Positions 1 through 11,830 are shown, numbered from the stretch's first letter. The stretch: DNA of 64,000 nucleotides from Panulirus ornatus (GCF_036320965.1 NC_092249.1:9997279-10061278); one strand, 5' to 3'. Notes: generated by a model not told the origin, from the sequence alone. A program made the numbers and translations.

Positions 1-1028
1 CTTTGTATGTGTTTCTCGCTGAGCCTGCTCGCCATTTGTAGTCTTATATGTCTCGTCGCCCAGGGCGGATATGTTCTTGCGCTCTGTATCTCAAGTCTGT
101 GTTGCCTGATGTCGTAGTGTCTACTATTTTTTTTGGTAAGTCAGACTTTATTACCATGGCAATGTTTCTGTTCATTTTTCCTTAACAAGTGGGGCTTCCT
201 TGAGCTTTTGTTCAGCGCATCAATACGTAGGAAGGATTATACTGTTCCTAGTTAGGTACCATTTTGGTTTCGTTTAGATTGCCATGATCAATTCTCTTCT
301 TTCAGCCTTTCTATCTTCAGTTAACTTTCACTGCTTTCTTCGGATTATTCACATAGATATGGTGTCTTATGTTTATTAGTGTTGAATATGTGAAGTGCTG
401 TTTCTGGTAGCCTTGCACGTTCGTTGTTTTTTAACTGTAGAGCAGTGTTTATAAAGGTGTTTTTCACTCGGTGAAGTGTTTACAAAGGACGTGTTTTTAA
501 ACTTAGTGCAATACTTTGTTATTTGTCCGTATGTTCAGGGCTGCGATAAATAAACATACAGAGTGACGCCAGTCAGGCAAGCCACCACTGCTCCCTAGTG
601 GCGGAAGCCATAACTACTTGCGCTGTGGCATTGTGCAGGGCAATGTACCGTCGTAACTGTTTCGACCAATCTCGTACCAACTACTGACCCAGTCGCACGC
701 CAGCTACCGACGTGTACGGAGCTGCTGTCGTCTTTCAGAGCTAGGCTGTAGCTATTCCCCCCCTGCGTTGTCGCTACCCTAACTTTGTTTTGAAGGTAAT
801 TTTTCTAAAGCTATAGTTCATCAATATCTTTATAAGGTTGTTTTGTGCAAAATTGATATTTAATTGACGGGTGTCCGCAAAACGTCGCCTGGCCTTGTGC
901 AACTGGCTCAGCCTCGAAAATTTTTCTGCATAGAACAATTGTCTGTTTTTTTTTCTTGGGGGGGCTAGTGTTTTTTTCCACTGTCTGGGGTGGTTTGCCA
1001 CCCCAAGCTTTGGGGTTAGGCCCCTAGG
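1..1028 (+). promoter_or_regulatory. 5'UTR of A1, probable internal promoter region
   Basis: About 1 kb of non-coding DNA upstream of ORF1, recurring at 26533-27538 (A4). Its 3' quarter recurs upstream of ORF1 in A2, A3 and A5. Non-LTR elements of this type normally carry an internal promoter at the 5' end (family knowledge). I see no convincing TATA box or initiator, so the promoter role is inferred from position. Apparent small minus-strand reading frames here, such as one at 774-1001, are not supported. Confidence 0.5.
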
Positions 1029-2262
1029 ATGGACCCAGGTAAACCATCCACTACCCCCCTAGGGGGTAGTGGTGACGGACCTTCGATCAAAAATAAAAAT
1101 GCTGATTATGTTTTGGCTCATGCGACCGGAACAACGACCCTCGCCTCCCTCAATCCCTTCCTAATCAGGAAGGTCATTGATGGATGATCTGGGCCTGTTG
1201 AAACGGTAAGGAAACTGGCTAGTGGTGATTTATTGGTAAAAGTGAAATCAACGAATCAGGTGGCGGAACTACTTAAGTTGACCAAATTCCATCTTCATGA
1301 TGTTCTGGTCTCTATACATGTTTCCATGAATACATGCAGGGAAACTATCTACTGCACTGATGTCATGGATATGTCAGAGGACGACATTGTGAAGGAACTG
1401 GCAAACGAGGACGTTATCGCTGCCAGATTCATAACTAGATTCATCAATGGAGAACGACGTAGAACTCTCCTAATAACCCTAACTTTCAGAAAATCTCGTT
1501 TACCTGAAAATATCTCTATTGGTTACATGCGTTGTCAAGTTCGCTCATATATTCCAAATCCCCTACGTTGCTATAAATGCCAAAAATTTGGTCACCCTTC
1601 AAAGTCTTGCACTCTTTCTGCAAGGTGCGGGAACTGTGCTGAGGAGGGTCATACTACGGAAGATTATACGAGTAACAGGATGTTGTGTGTCAGCTGTAAT
1701 GGCAACCACCCAAGCTCGGACCGGGCCTGTCCCCGGCTCCAGTTTGAGAAAGAAGTGTGCACAGCTAAGACTCAGAACAACATTTCATATGGCGAGGCTA
1801 GGAGGAAGGTTAAGGAGTCTCATGAAACTCCTAAACCTAATGAATCCTATACATCGGCTCTCAAATTAAGCCGGTTATGCGTACGATCTCTACGCAATAT
1901 CCTTGTGACACGCCGACCGCCACTGCCAAGAACCCAGCTCCACCTTATCCTATACCAATTTCTCCATCTATAGGCCACAAAAAATCCCATGCCAACACCA
2001 CATCCTTATCCAACCATAAAGATAAGAAAGAGAACAAGACTAATGTATCCCTAAACTTAACTAGAAAAAATATTCGTCGCACGTCATCGTACCAGTGCCT
2101 CCACCAAAGAGGTCTGTGATTCACAGGTCCTCTTCGTTGGAGGACATAGAATTCATGGAAGCCAGAACATCCACTTCCAGGGACCGATCATGTTCTCCTG
2201 GGGACTCACCCAAGTCCCGACATAAACGGACTAAGAAAACTGGTCGGTTAAATAACTCTTAA
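1029..2262 (+). pseudogene. A1 ORF1: gag-like zinc-knuckle nucleic-acid-binding protein, broken
   Basis: ORF1 of family A would bind element RNA and help form the ribonucleoprotein used in target-primed integration (family knowledge). The start at ATG 1029 (MDPGKPS) is conserved in A4 and A5. Three Cys/His knuckles follow from 1569: CYKCQKFGHPSKSC, then CGNCAEEGHTTEDY with the last Cys replaced by Tyr, then CVSCNGNHPSSDRAC. The C-terminal part is Ser/Arg/Lys-rich (SSLEDIEFMEA, then a basic tail) and ends at TAA 2260-2262. Breaks: TGA at 1185-1187, where other copies read Trp; a 1-nt deletion near 1867; a further shift near 2070. The stop is in the same frame as ORF2, which begins immediately afterwards. 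The broken state is clear; the exact ancestral sequence is not. Confidence 0.8.
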
Positions 2263-2265
2263 ATT

Positions 2266-5200
2266 AACACGTTCAACATCATCCAGTGGAAGTGTAGAGG
2301 CCTTAGGCATAAGCAAGCACAATTACAACTGTTGCTTGCACTGTATAGACCAGCCGTGATATGTCTAGAGGAGACCCTTCTAAACAACACAGTCGAAGAC
2401 TGTTCCGCTTTAGATAGCAATCACTCGTATAGAAGAGACGAGAATCGTGGGGTAGCTATCTACGTACACCAAAATTTACCTCACACAGGAGCGACTTTAA
2501 ATTCTACCCTAGACGCTGTCGCATGTGGAGTGAAACTTAATAACACATACCTGGCCATTTGTTCAATATATTGCTCCGGTTCCAATGCACTTGATAATGA
2601 TGAGTTAAACTTGCTTGTTAACCAGTTGCCCCACCGTAAAGTAGTTTTAGGAGACTTCAATGCTCATCATTATCAGTGGGGAAGATTCCGGGCATACACC
2701 AGCGGAGAATAAATGGTTGATTTTATGATAAACGCCAACCTCGCTCTTCTGAACGATGGTAGTGGAACTCATGTAGATGATTGAACTGGCAATATCCCTG
2801 CAATTGATTTATCTTTGTCATCGCCGGATATACTTAACGACATCACTTGGGGTATTTATGACGACTCCCTAGGAAGTGATCATTTCCCGATCTGTCTTTC
2901 TTATTCATGCGACATTATTACCAACCCGTCTCCGCCTAAGTTTAACTATAAGAAAGCAGACTGGGTGTCATTTACAAAGCAAGCCGTCCTTGATATGTCC
3001 GGTGGTGACATTGATGCAAAAGTCCTCAAGGTTACCTCCACCATACTGAGGGCTGCTGAGAACTCTGTACCTAGGGTTTCTACTATTTCCACAAAGCATA
3101 GAGTTCCTTGGCGGACACCAAATCGCCGAAATACACTGCGTGAGCACAATAGGAGATACAGGATTTTCGACAACGAGCCTTCAGATAATAACTTTGTTGA
3201 ATACAAACGTGCGAGGGCTCAGGCAAGAAGAACTATCAAACAAGCTAAACGAGACTCCTGGCGCGGCTTTGTCTCTACCGTGAACAAGGACACACCAATA
3301 AGTCAGGTCTGGTCCACAATTAATAGGATAAAGAGAAAATACAAGCTATCACTTCCTCCACAAATCCTCCACCAAGATCGAATAATCGACGACCCGGTGG
3401 ACATTGCCAACACACTCGCCAGGAGATTCTCAGAAACAAGCAGCTCGGCCAATTACGACCCGCGCTTCCTACACCACAAGCGACAGGCCGAGTTGCAGTT
3501 GCCAGACTTTGCCACAGACGATACTTTTGATTACAACCAAACGTTCACCATGATAGAATTGCTTCTTGCCCTGAAATCCTGCAAAGGTTCGAGCCCGAGA
3601 CCCAGCGGGATCACTTACGTGATGATCAAGCACCTTAGTCAGGCTAACCTAAGTTGTTAGCATTGTACAATGAAATTTGGACGTCTCGAACGTTTCCAAA
3701 CTCATGTCACTTTGCGCACGTCATCCCCATCCCTAAAGGCTCCGGACGCCTTACGAATACAAATTCGTTTCGACCTATTGCGCTCACGAGCTGCATTTGT
3801 AAGATCATGGAGAGAATGGTTAACAGAAGGCTACTTTTTTTTGTTAGAATCAAAGGGTTTATTAAATGATCAACAGTGTGCTTTCCGTCGTAACAGAGGC
3901 ACATTGGATCGTTTAATACACCTAGAACATTCTATCCTAGAGTCAATCAGTAAAGTGCGTTTTTTGGTTGCCGTATTTTTAGATTTAGAAAAAGCCTTCG
4001 ACATGACATGGCGAAACGGAATTTTAAGCAAACTTTATGCTTTTGGTTTAAGAGGTTATTTACTCATATTCATTAAAAACTTTTTAAACAACAGAACTTT
4101 TGCTGTGAAACTTGCAGCACTCGGTGTCACTTCGGACACATTTGTCCAAGAGAATGGGGTGCCGCAAGGTAGCGTTCTCAGCCCAACATTATTTGATATT
4201 ATGATTAATGATATTCTGTCTCCAACTTCCGTCCCGCGAAATCTCAAATACTCACTTTATGCTGATGATTATGCGCTATGGCACTCTTCGCCTAGTGCAG
4301 TTTTCGGCTGAGCGTGTTCAAGCTGCGCTTGAGTCCGTTCATCGTTGGGCGCTACTGTGGGGATTTAAGTTCTTACCCAACAAAAGTATCGCGGTTGTCT
4401 TCACCCGAAAAATTAATATCCCGAATTTGCATTTAACGTTAGACAACAACCCGATCCCGTTTCGAAATACAGTTAAATTCTTCGGCTTGAATTTTGATAA
4501 AAGACTAAATTGGAAAAGTCATGTCGACTATTTAGTAACAAATTGCTGTAAAAGACTAAATGTTCTTAAATGCCTTTCGGCTTCCTTCTGGGGAGCCGAC
4601 AGAAAATCTTTATTATTGATTTATGTCCCTAATTAGATTTAAATTAGACTATCGCTTTCAGGTGTATGCTTCGGCGAGCGAGTATACCCTGAGGAGGTTG
4701 GATGTGATACAGAATAAATGTTTGCGAATGTACCTTGGAGTCCTAACCTGTACCAGAGTTCCACGATTGGAAGTTGAGACCCAAGTACCTCCCCTCCGAC
4801 TAAGACGTGAGATCATGTCGTGACAAAGCGGTATTCTGATGGCCAGAGGGAACAATACAACTGCCTGTCGCCTCACTCTGGAATGTCACAGTTCGTCAAC
4901 AGAGGCGTCAGGCCCCTGGCCGTCAGAATACATTTCCTCATTGAGAACTCCGGCATTAAAGTGAATGAAGTGGACTCGCTGGTTAAGAATTCCCTGCTCT
5001 CATGGGTGGGTTCCAAAATTAACATCAAGACGAGCTGGCTACCAGCCAAAAAAGCAAACACATCGGAGGGCGAGGTACACCAGCGTTTTCGTCAGGTCAT
5101 CATTGATCACTTATCGTATGTTCACTTCTACAATGACGGATTCAAGACGGATGAATGTGTGGGTGCAAGTGTGTGGTCGATGGAGTGTGCACTCACATAC

Positions 5201-5941
5201 CGCTTGCCGACTCATACATCTGTATTTTGCGCTGAATTGTTTGCCATTGATCGAGCCATAGATTATATAATTAATTCAAATCATAGTAAAGCCGTAATTT
5301 TTTCCGATTCTCTTTCCGCTCTTAAAGCAATAGGCTCAGGATATACAGAGTCCTGTGAATTACAGGGCAATATTATTAATAAACTAAATTCATGTAAAAA
5401 AGATATCATCTTGATCTGGGTGCCTGGTCATTGCAATATATACGGCAATGAGCAGGCAGACAGCTTGGCTAAGTCGACCCCAGAACTCGAGGAGATCGTT
5501 CCGATCCCTCGGGAGCTGAGGTCCTGCCTTTCCTTGGGGAAGAGATCAATCCATCTTCTGTGGCAGAGTCAGTGGACCAACCTGACCATCAACAGGAAGT
5601 ACAAGCAAGAAGTGGCGGACTGGCTGACCTCGTACCGCAAGAACAGAAGAGAAGAGGTCGTGCTGGCCCGCCTCAGAATGAACTGTACGTACACCACCCA
5701 CCTGCAGCCATACACAAGCAGAGGTTTTCCACCCGTATGCCAACAGTGTAACCAAACCTCTACAATAGAACACCCACTGCTAAAATGCAAGAGATACGAA
5801 CAACAGAGATGGAAATTTTTTAACTATCACACCAACCAAAACATTTCCTTCAACATCATTAATGTACTCGGGGATAACCCGAGTACTATTGACAAACTGA
5901 TGTTCTTACTCAGAGAAACAGAATTAATCAAGATGATGTAA
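2266..5941 (+). pseudogene. A1 ORF2: endonuclease-RT-RNase H polyprotein, broken
   Basis: This was the replication protein of family A. An AP-type endonuclease comes first (about 2266-2900; LEETLL, VLGDFNAHHYQWG, GSDHFPI). RT follows (about 3600-4700; PIPKGSGRLTNTNSFRPIA, VFLDLEKAFDMTW, ENGVPQGSVLSPTLF, YADD at about 4258-4269). RNase H lies at about 5120-5500 (YNDGFKTD, CAELFAIDRA, FSDSLSALKAI, GHCNIYGNEQADSLAK, the expected acidic residues), then a C-terminal CQQC...H...C knuckle. Breaks: TAA near 2710 (Gln codon in A3), TGA near 2781 (Arg codon in A3), a 4-nt deletion near 3650 and frameshifts near 3840, 4300 and 4630. There is no ATG at the start; the first codons follow the ORF1 stop in frame. 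Confidence 0.85.
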
Positions 5942-6381
5942 GGTGGTTTGCTGATTCTTCTCTGTGGCGGAGTCGGCTTGGTGTGCGGCTCTTCCTAGCT
6001 GCGATGGTCGCAGGGTAGGTGGTCATTCTCCAGGTCGTCTGCGCCATGGTGTTGAGTCGGCGGACCTCTGATTAACTATCTATTCTGTATGCATATGATG
6101 GTGGAAGTCTGTCCCTAACCTGTCCTATCTTCTCGCATTCTTGGGTAAAATGCAACCGTGGATACTGTGCCGACTGGGTGATTTTTGCCGGCACGTCGGC
6201 CCAATACCCACAAATCTTTTATTTCCACTACTTATATTTATTATTATTCATATTCATTATTACATCAGAATTACACATCTTTTTAATAGGTATTTAGGAA
6301 GGATGACATCAGTCATACACTAAATAGGGTTGCAGGCCTAATGACCTTCCTCATAGGTGGATGGCCGTAAAACCCAACAAA
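5942..6381 (+). other. A1 3'UTR
   Basis: Non-coding tail with family-wide blocks: TTGGGTAAAATGCAACCGTG near 6141, CCCAATACCCACAAATC near 6199, a TTTATT-rich stretch, and the terminal GTAAAACCCAACAAA. The same blocks end A2 (to 8956) and A3 (to 18541). A2 shows the tail continuing as a short CAA repeat rather than poly(A), which suits simple-repeat-tailed elements of the I group. Confidence 0.75.
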
Positions 6382-6707
6382 GTACTCACCTGTAAGGAGG
6401 TGTTGCCGTTCTTTCAGAGCTAGGTTGGAGCAATTCCTCCCTGCGTTGTCGCTACCCTTGCTTTGTTCTGAAGGTTTTTGAAAGTTCTTGTTCATCAATA
6501 TCTTTTTATAAGTTTGCTTTATGCAAAATCGATCTTTCATTGACGGGTATCCGCAGGAGAACTCCGCCTGGCCTTTGCGACCGACTCCGCCCTGAAACCT
6601 TTTTCTGCTTAAAACAATTGCTTGAATTTTTTTTTAAGGGGATAACTAGTTTTTTCACTGTCTGGGTTGGTTTGCCACTCTAGATTTTTGAGTTAGGCCC
6701 CTATAGG

Positions 6708-7888
6708 ATGGACTCAGGCAAGCCATCCGCTTCCCCCATAGGGAGTAGTTGTGACGGTCCTTCCATAAAAAGTAGGAATGCTGATTTTGTTTTGGCCCAT
6801 GCGACTGGAGCAAGGACTCTTGCCTCCCTCAATCCCTTCCTAAACAGAAAGGTCATTGATGGTTGGTCTGGGCATGTTTGAACTATCAGGAAAGTGGTTA
6901 GTGGTCATTTCCTGATAACTTGACGATACAGGTGGTGGAACTATTTAAGTTCCATATTCATGAAATTGTGGTCTCGATACCCATTTCCATGAATTCATTC
7001 AGGGGTGTCATCTACTGCACTGATGTCATGGATATGTCGGGGGATGACATTGTGAAGTAACTAACAAACGAGGACGTTATCGCTGCCAGGTTCACCACCA
7101 TATTTGTCAATGGCGAACGTCGTAGAACTTCCCCAATTAACCTAAACTTTTGAAAAACTCTGCTACTGGAAAATATCTCTATTGGTTAATGCGATGTCAA
7201 GTTTGTCCCTACTTTCAGAATCGCTTACGTTGCTTTAAATGCCAGAAATTTGATCGCCCCTTAAACTGTTGCGCTCTTTCTTCTAAATGCGGGAGGGGAG
7301 TGTGCTGCAGAGGGTCATACCGCTGTGGATTGTACAGCTAATAGGATGTTATGTGTTAACTGTGATTGCAACCACCCAAGCTGGGACCGGGCCTGTCTCC
7401 TGTTCCAGTTTGAGGCGGGAGTCTGTGCAGTCGAGATACAAAATAGCATATCATGTGGCGAGGCCAGGAGGAGGGTTAAGGAGTCTCGTGAGATCCCTAA
7501 GCATAATGAATCCTACGCGTCGGCATTGAAATGTATGCCGGTTATAGCGAGCAATCTCGACAGCAGACTCCTTGTGACACGCCGACCGACACTTCCTGCT
7601 CCATCTAACCCTGCACCTACACCTAATCCTCCAACCACAGTCCATAAATCTTTTGCCAATATCACATCTACTCTCCGTCCCAAAGAAAAGAAAGACCAAA
7701 ACTAACGCACCGTTAAACCTGACTAAACTTGTAAAAACTAAGTCGCACGTCATGGTTCCGGTACCTCCACCAAGGAAGCCTGTGGTTCACAGACGCCAGT
7801 CAATCCATATTCAGGGACCGTTCATTTTCCCCTGGAGACTCTCCCAAGTCCAGACATAAACATGTCAAGAAAGCTGGCCGGTTAAATG
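6708..7888 (+). pseudogene. A2 ORF1: gag-like zinc-knuckle protein, broken
   Basis: Second copy of the family A ORF1. ATG at 6708 (MDSGKPSASPIGSS). Central pieces match A1 and A3. A decayed knuckle region lies at about 7228-7410 (CFKCQKFDRPLNCC, CVNCDCNHPSWDRAC). The C-terminal basic/Ser-rich part runs in another frame (SHVMVPVPPPRKPVVHR, about 7740-7800). Several frameshifts and stops are visible, for example TAA for a Glu codon near 7058. The ORF1/ORF2 junction is 2 nt shorter than in A1 and creates an ATGA that could overlap the ORF1 end with an ORF2 start at 7886; A4 shares the 2-nt difference. Confidence 0.75.
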
Positions 7889-8585
7889 ACTCAAACCAAC
7901 ACGTTCAATATCATTCATCGTTATTGTAGTGGCCATAGGCATAATCAAGCACAGGTACAACAGTTGCTTGCATTGTATAGGCCAGCCGTGATCTGTTTAC
8001 AAGAGACCCTTCTAAACGGCATAGTCGAAGACTGTTCCGTTGTAGATAGCTATCACTTGTATAGAAGAGATGAGAATCATGGGGTACCTATCTATGTACA
8101 CCATAGTTTACCTCACACACGAGTGACTTTAAATTCTACTCTGGACGCTGTCGCACGTAGAGTAAAATTTGATAACACATACATGGCCATCTGTTCAATA
8201 TATTGATCCGGTTCCGATGCATTTAATGAGCTAAACTTGCTTGTTAATCAATTACCTCACCGTGAAGTAGTTATAGGAGACTTCAATGCTCATCATTATC
8301 TGTGGAGAAGTGTCCAGGCAGGCGCCGGGAGGGGGGAGGGGGTACAAATTGTTAATTTTATGATCATTGCCAACCTCACTCTTCTGAACGATGGTAGTGG
8401 AACTCGTGTAGATAACCGAACTGGCAATATCACGGCAGTTGATTTATCCTTGTCATTGCCGGATATACTTAATAGACTATTACAAGAAAAACATATATTT
8501 CAAAACTGTTAATCTACTCGGGGACAACTCGAGTACTATTGACAAATTGGTGGTCTTCCTCAGAGAAACAATGAAAATGATGTAA
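7886..8585 (+). pseudogene. A2 ORF2 remnant: endonuclease N-terminus fused to ORF2 C-terminus
   Basis: It begins at ATG 7886 (MTQTNTFNII), the same endonuclease start seen without an ATG in A1 and A3. Endonuclease motifs include LALYRPAVICLQETLLN and VIGDFNAHHY. TGA near 8206 replaces a Cys codon. After LPDILN (about 8470) the sequence jumps to the end of ORF2 (homologous to LGDNPSTIDKL) and stops at TAA 8583. About 3 kb encoding the rest of the endonuclease, RT and RNase H is absent. The encoded fragment could not be an active endonuclease because the SDH catalytic motif is lost. Confidence 0.75.
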
Positions 8586-8956
8586 GGTGATTCGTGGGTT
8601 GTTCTCTGTGTCGGGGTTGGCTTCGGTGTGAGGCTCCTCCTACTTGGGCTGGTCGCTTGGGCGGTGGACATGTTCACTCATTAGACAGTCGGTCTTGGGT
8701 AAAATGTAACCGTGGTTACTGTGCCGACTGGGTGGTATTTGCCGCCACGTCGGCCCAATACCCACAAATCTTTTATTTCCATTACTTATATTTATTTTTC
8801 TTTATATTTATTATTATTACATCAAAATTACATATATACTTTTTTAATAATTATTCAGGGATGATGACATCACTCATACATTAAATAGGGTTGCAGGACT
8901 AATGACCTTCCTCATAGATCGATGGCTGTAAAACCCAACAAACAACAACAACAAAA

Positions 8957-9170
8957 GGTCGGCTTTGAGGAGAGGTGATTATCCACGCGGCAGCTGCGCC
9001 ATGGGGTTGAGCCGGCGGACCTCCGAATTATTTGTCATCTATGAGGTGGTGGAGGAGTATCTCTAGTCTGTCTTATCTCTTCGCACTATTGGGTTAAATG
9101 CAACTGTGGGTGATGTGCCGACTAGGAGGTGTTTGCCGCAACGTTGGCTCAATATCCACAAAATATATCC
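8957..9170 (+). mobile_element. A6: 3'UTR fragment of family A
   Basis: Immediately after the CAA tail of A2 comes another piece of family A 3'UTR (GGTCGGCTTTGAGGAGAGGT, then GTTGAGCCGGCGGACCTCCG). It is homologous to 18145-18360 in A3, ends near CAATATCCACAAAATAT and lacks the terminal block. It is either a severely truncated older insertion into which A2 landed, or a recombination remnant. Confidence 0.65.
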
Positions 9171-9489
9171 TTTCCGTTATTCAATTTTAATCAAAATCTA
9201 TCTTTCATATCAAAATTATACCTCTTTTGGTTTTTCGATATTCTTTTATTCTATCTTATATTAGAATCGGAATTTAGGGATTTCAATCACATATTACGTT
9301 AATGTCAATAGAGCTTAGTGTACTGAAATAGAAATAGAAATTGAAACAGTTCATTAACAGAACTCTAGTCAAGCAACGGTTTGGATATCATGACCTTCCG
9401 TCCACCGTCAAGGACCACGTCACCCTCAGTCGCCTACTGACGTCGCAAGGGGAAGGGAGGAAGCCGTCATGAGAGCACTCGTGTCTTGC
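9171..9489. other. No supported feature; AT-rich linker
   Basis: About 300 bases between the A6 scrap and the minisatellite. There is no convincing reading frame and no match to the families described here. Confidence 0.5.
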
Positions 9490-10545
9490 AACAAGGAGGG
9501 TGGTCCTCCTTCACGTATAAGTTTGATAGTGGGGTAAACCTTCGTAGAGTCAGGGAGGGTACCTCTTCCACGTGTAAGTTTGATAGAAGGGTAAACCTAC
9601 GTCGATTCAAGAAGGGTACCTCCTCCACGTGTAAGTCTAATAGGGGAGTGTACATTCATCGAATCAATGCACTCAAAGGAGGGCATCTCCCTCCACGTGT
9701 AAATTTGATAATGGGGTAAACCTTCCTCGGGTCATGGGGGTACTTCCTCCACATGTAGTTTTGATATCGGGTGAACCTTCGTCGAGACAAAGAAGGTACC
9801 CCCCTCCACGAGTAAGTTCGATAAGGGGGGTAAATCTTCGTCGAGTCAGGAAGGGTGCCTCTTTCATGTGTAAGTTTGATAGGGGAAAGACTTCAAGTTA
9901 AGGAGGGTACCTTCCCTACGTGTAAGTTTGGTGATGGGGTAAAACTTCGTCGAGTCAGGGAGGGTACCAGCTCCATGTGTAAGTTTGATGAGGGGGTAAA
10001 CCTTCGCAGAGTTAAGGATGGTGCCTCCTCCACGTGTAAGTTTGATGAGGAGTAAACCTTCGTCGAGTCAAGGAGGGTGCCTCTTTCATGCGTAAGTTTG
10101 ATATGATGGTAAACCTTCGTCGAGTCAAGGAGGGTCCTCCCCCCCTCCACTAGCGAGTTTGATAAGTGGTATAAACCGTTGTCGAGTCAAGGAGGGTAAC
10201 TCCTCCACGTGTGATTTTGATAAATGGGGTAAACCTTCGTCGGGTCTAGGAAGGCATCTCCTCCACGTGTAAATTTGATAGGGGGTAGATCTTCCTCGAC
10301 TCAGAGAGGGTACCATCTCCAGGTATAAGTTTGATAGAGTGGTAAACCTTCGTTGAGAAAAGGGCGGTACCTCCTCCACGTAAATTTGATAGGGGGTAAA
10401 CCTTCGTCGATTCAAGGCGGGTACCACCCCCATGTTTAAGTTTGAAAAGTGGGTAAACCTTTGTCGAATATAGGAGAGTATCTCCTCCACGTGTAAGTTT
10501 GATAAGGGGGTAAACCTTCGAATTGTCAAGGAGGGCATCTCCACA
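9490..10545. repeat. Minisatellite, ~57-bp unit, about 18 diverged copies
   Basis: The core GTAAACCTTCGTCGAGTC - AAGGAGGGTACCTCCTCCAC - GTGTAAGTTTGATA recurs at 53-64 base spacing (for example near 9532, 9589, 9714, 9938, 9994, 10051, 10110, 10228, 10341, 10396, 10452, 10509). Units differ by substitutions and small indels. Many keep GGTACC within a short inverted repeat (GGAGGGTACCTCC). Reading frames across it are repeat artefacts: period-57 units are divisible by 3, so frames stay open. No function is evident. Confidence 0.9.
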
Positions 10546-10639
10546 TTCGATAGCGAGCGGCTTTGATGTTAGGACGAGTCGGGCGTTGTTGTTGTCAGGG
10601 TGGGGGAGAACCTCTCTTGTGCCGAGAACAGCCGCCATA

Positions 10640-11390
10640 TTAAAGTATCGTACACGACGTGTGATCGAAACGAGGCCACAGATGTCTGTCAGGAAATGAG
10701 TAGCGTTTCTTCACCGTCAGACAGGAAGCCGCTCTTGTGTGCCAGTGAGTTAGTGGGAATAGTGTGTTCTAGAGTGAGGTGTCGACGTGTGATGGAGACA
10801 AAGCCAGAGAATCTGTCAGCGTGAGCAGCCTTGTTTGCCACAGTAGTGTGCTAGGAAGTGAGCAGCGGTGTTTTGTCGTCACTGTAGTGTTAGGCAGGAA
10901 GCCAGCCTTGTGTATCAGGGAGTTAATCATGTATTGTCATGGTGTGAACTACCGCTGTATGTTACAGACGAAGCCACTGAGTTAGGCAATGTAGTGTATC
11001 TTGGAATGACCTACCGACGTGTATCAGACATGAAGCCACCGACGTCTGTCAGGGAGTGAGTAGTGTTTTAAGTGTGTCAGGTAGGAGGCCACCGCTGTGG
11101 GTCAGAGAGATAATCAAATTTGTTTGCCATGAAGTGAGCTACTGACGTGTGTTAGAGATAAAGCTATCGATGACTGTTGGAGAGTGAGCAGAGTTTTCTT
11201 TTTGAGTTCGTCGAAGTAATGTGTGGTGAAGTAAGCTACCGATGTGCAACAGAGACTGAGCCAACGACGCCTGTAGAATGAGTAACGCTTTCTTTTCACC
11301 TTTGTAGTGTGTAAGGCAGAAGCTGCATGTTTTCATAAACGAATAAGTCGAAGTAGATTGTCGAGGAATGAACCAACGACGCTGACCCAA
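10640..11390. repeat. Old degenerate tandem repeat block (GAAGCCACCGACGTCTGTCAG-like)
   Basis: A diverged motif resembling GTGTGATGGAGACAAAGCCA, then CTGTCAGGGAGTGAGTAG, recurs near 10658, 10787, 10956, 11016, 11146 and 11244 at irregular spacing of roughly 60-170 bases. The decay suggests an old tandem array. Short reading frames here are not credible genes. Confidence 0.6.
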
Positions 11391-11399
11391 AGCGTCCCT

Positions 11400-11830
11400 T
11401 TAGAACATTTGTTCTAGCTAATACCAGACTATTATTTTCAACTTGTATTGCTTATGGGTCGTCAAATTAAGATTCACGTTCAGACCTTTATTCAGGCTAT
11501 CGCCAGACGGATTCATATAGGTTTGTGGGGCACATAGGTCGTCAAAGTAAAGTTTTACTTAGAAAATTTTACTCTGTCTAACACTTGTGCGTGCTACATG
11601 GGTCATCAAAGTCAAGCTGCACGTTGGTAACTTTACTTTGGCTTCACCGGACGATTTCATTTAGCTGTTGAGGGCACTACAGATAATCAAAGTAAAGCTC
11701 TACTCTGATTTTATGCCGGCCAAAGTCAAATGATACTTTACAGCTCTATCGAGCCCCACTGTTCATCAAAATTTGCTTCACTTTGGGAATTATATATTTT
11801 GGTCGATGACTGGCGATTATATTTGGCTTT
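11400..11830. repeat. Degenerate repeat block with GGTCATCAAAGTAAAGCT core
   Basis: A core resembling GGTCATCAAAGTAAAGCT and a following ACTTTACTTTGGC-like stretch recur near 11458, 11538, 11603, 11674 and 11763, about 65-90 bases apart. The monomer differs from the block before it. It looks like another decayed tandem array. Confidence 0.55.

Larger units (their letters stand above)
1..6381 (+). mobile_element. Family A copy A1: near full-length I/Nimb-like non-LTR retrotransposon
   Basis: About 6.4 kb: 5'UTR (1-1028), ORF1 (1029-2262), ORF2 (2266-5941) and 3'UTR (5942-6381) ending in GTAAAACCCAACAAA. The first kilobase matches 26533-27540 (copy A4), so the true 5' end is at or just left of base 1. 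ORF1 zinc knuckles plus ORF2 endonuclease, RT and RNase H with no LTRs fit the I/Nimb-like group; the exact clade is inferred. Many stops and frameshifts show that the copy is dead. Its 3' end abuts copy A2 with only a few bases between. Confidence 0.85.
6388..8956 (+). mobile_element. Family A copy A2: internally deleted, non-autonomous I/Nimb-like element
   Basis: It starts within the family 5'UTR (TTGCCGTTCTTTCAGAGC) directly after A1. It keeps ORF1 and the N-terminal half of the endonuclease, then jumps near 8470 to the last ~70 bases of ORF2 and a complete 3'UTR ending in CAACAACAACAAAA. RT and RNase H are missing. A4 has the same jump at the same place, so this looks like an amplified deletion derivative and not a private deletion. 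Confidence 0.8.

Noticed and set aside
9490..10545. CRISPR-like array
   Set aside because: The units are contiguous and diverged throughout, with no constant repeat alternating with unique spacers, and the context is eukaryotic.
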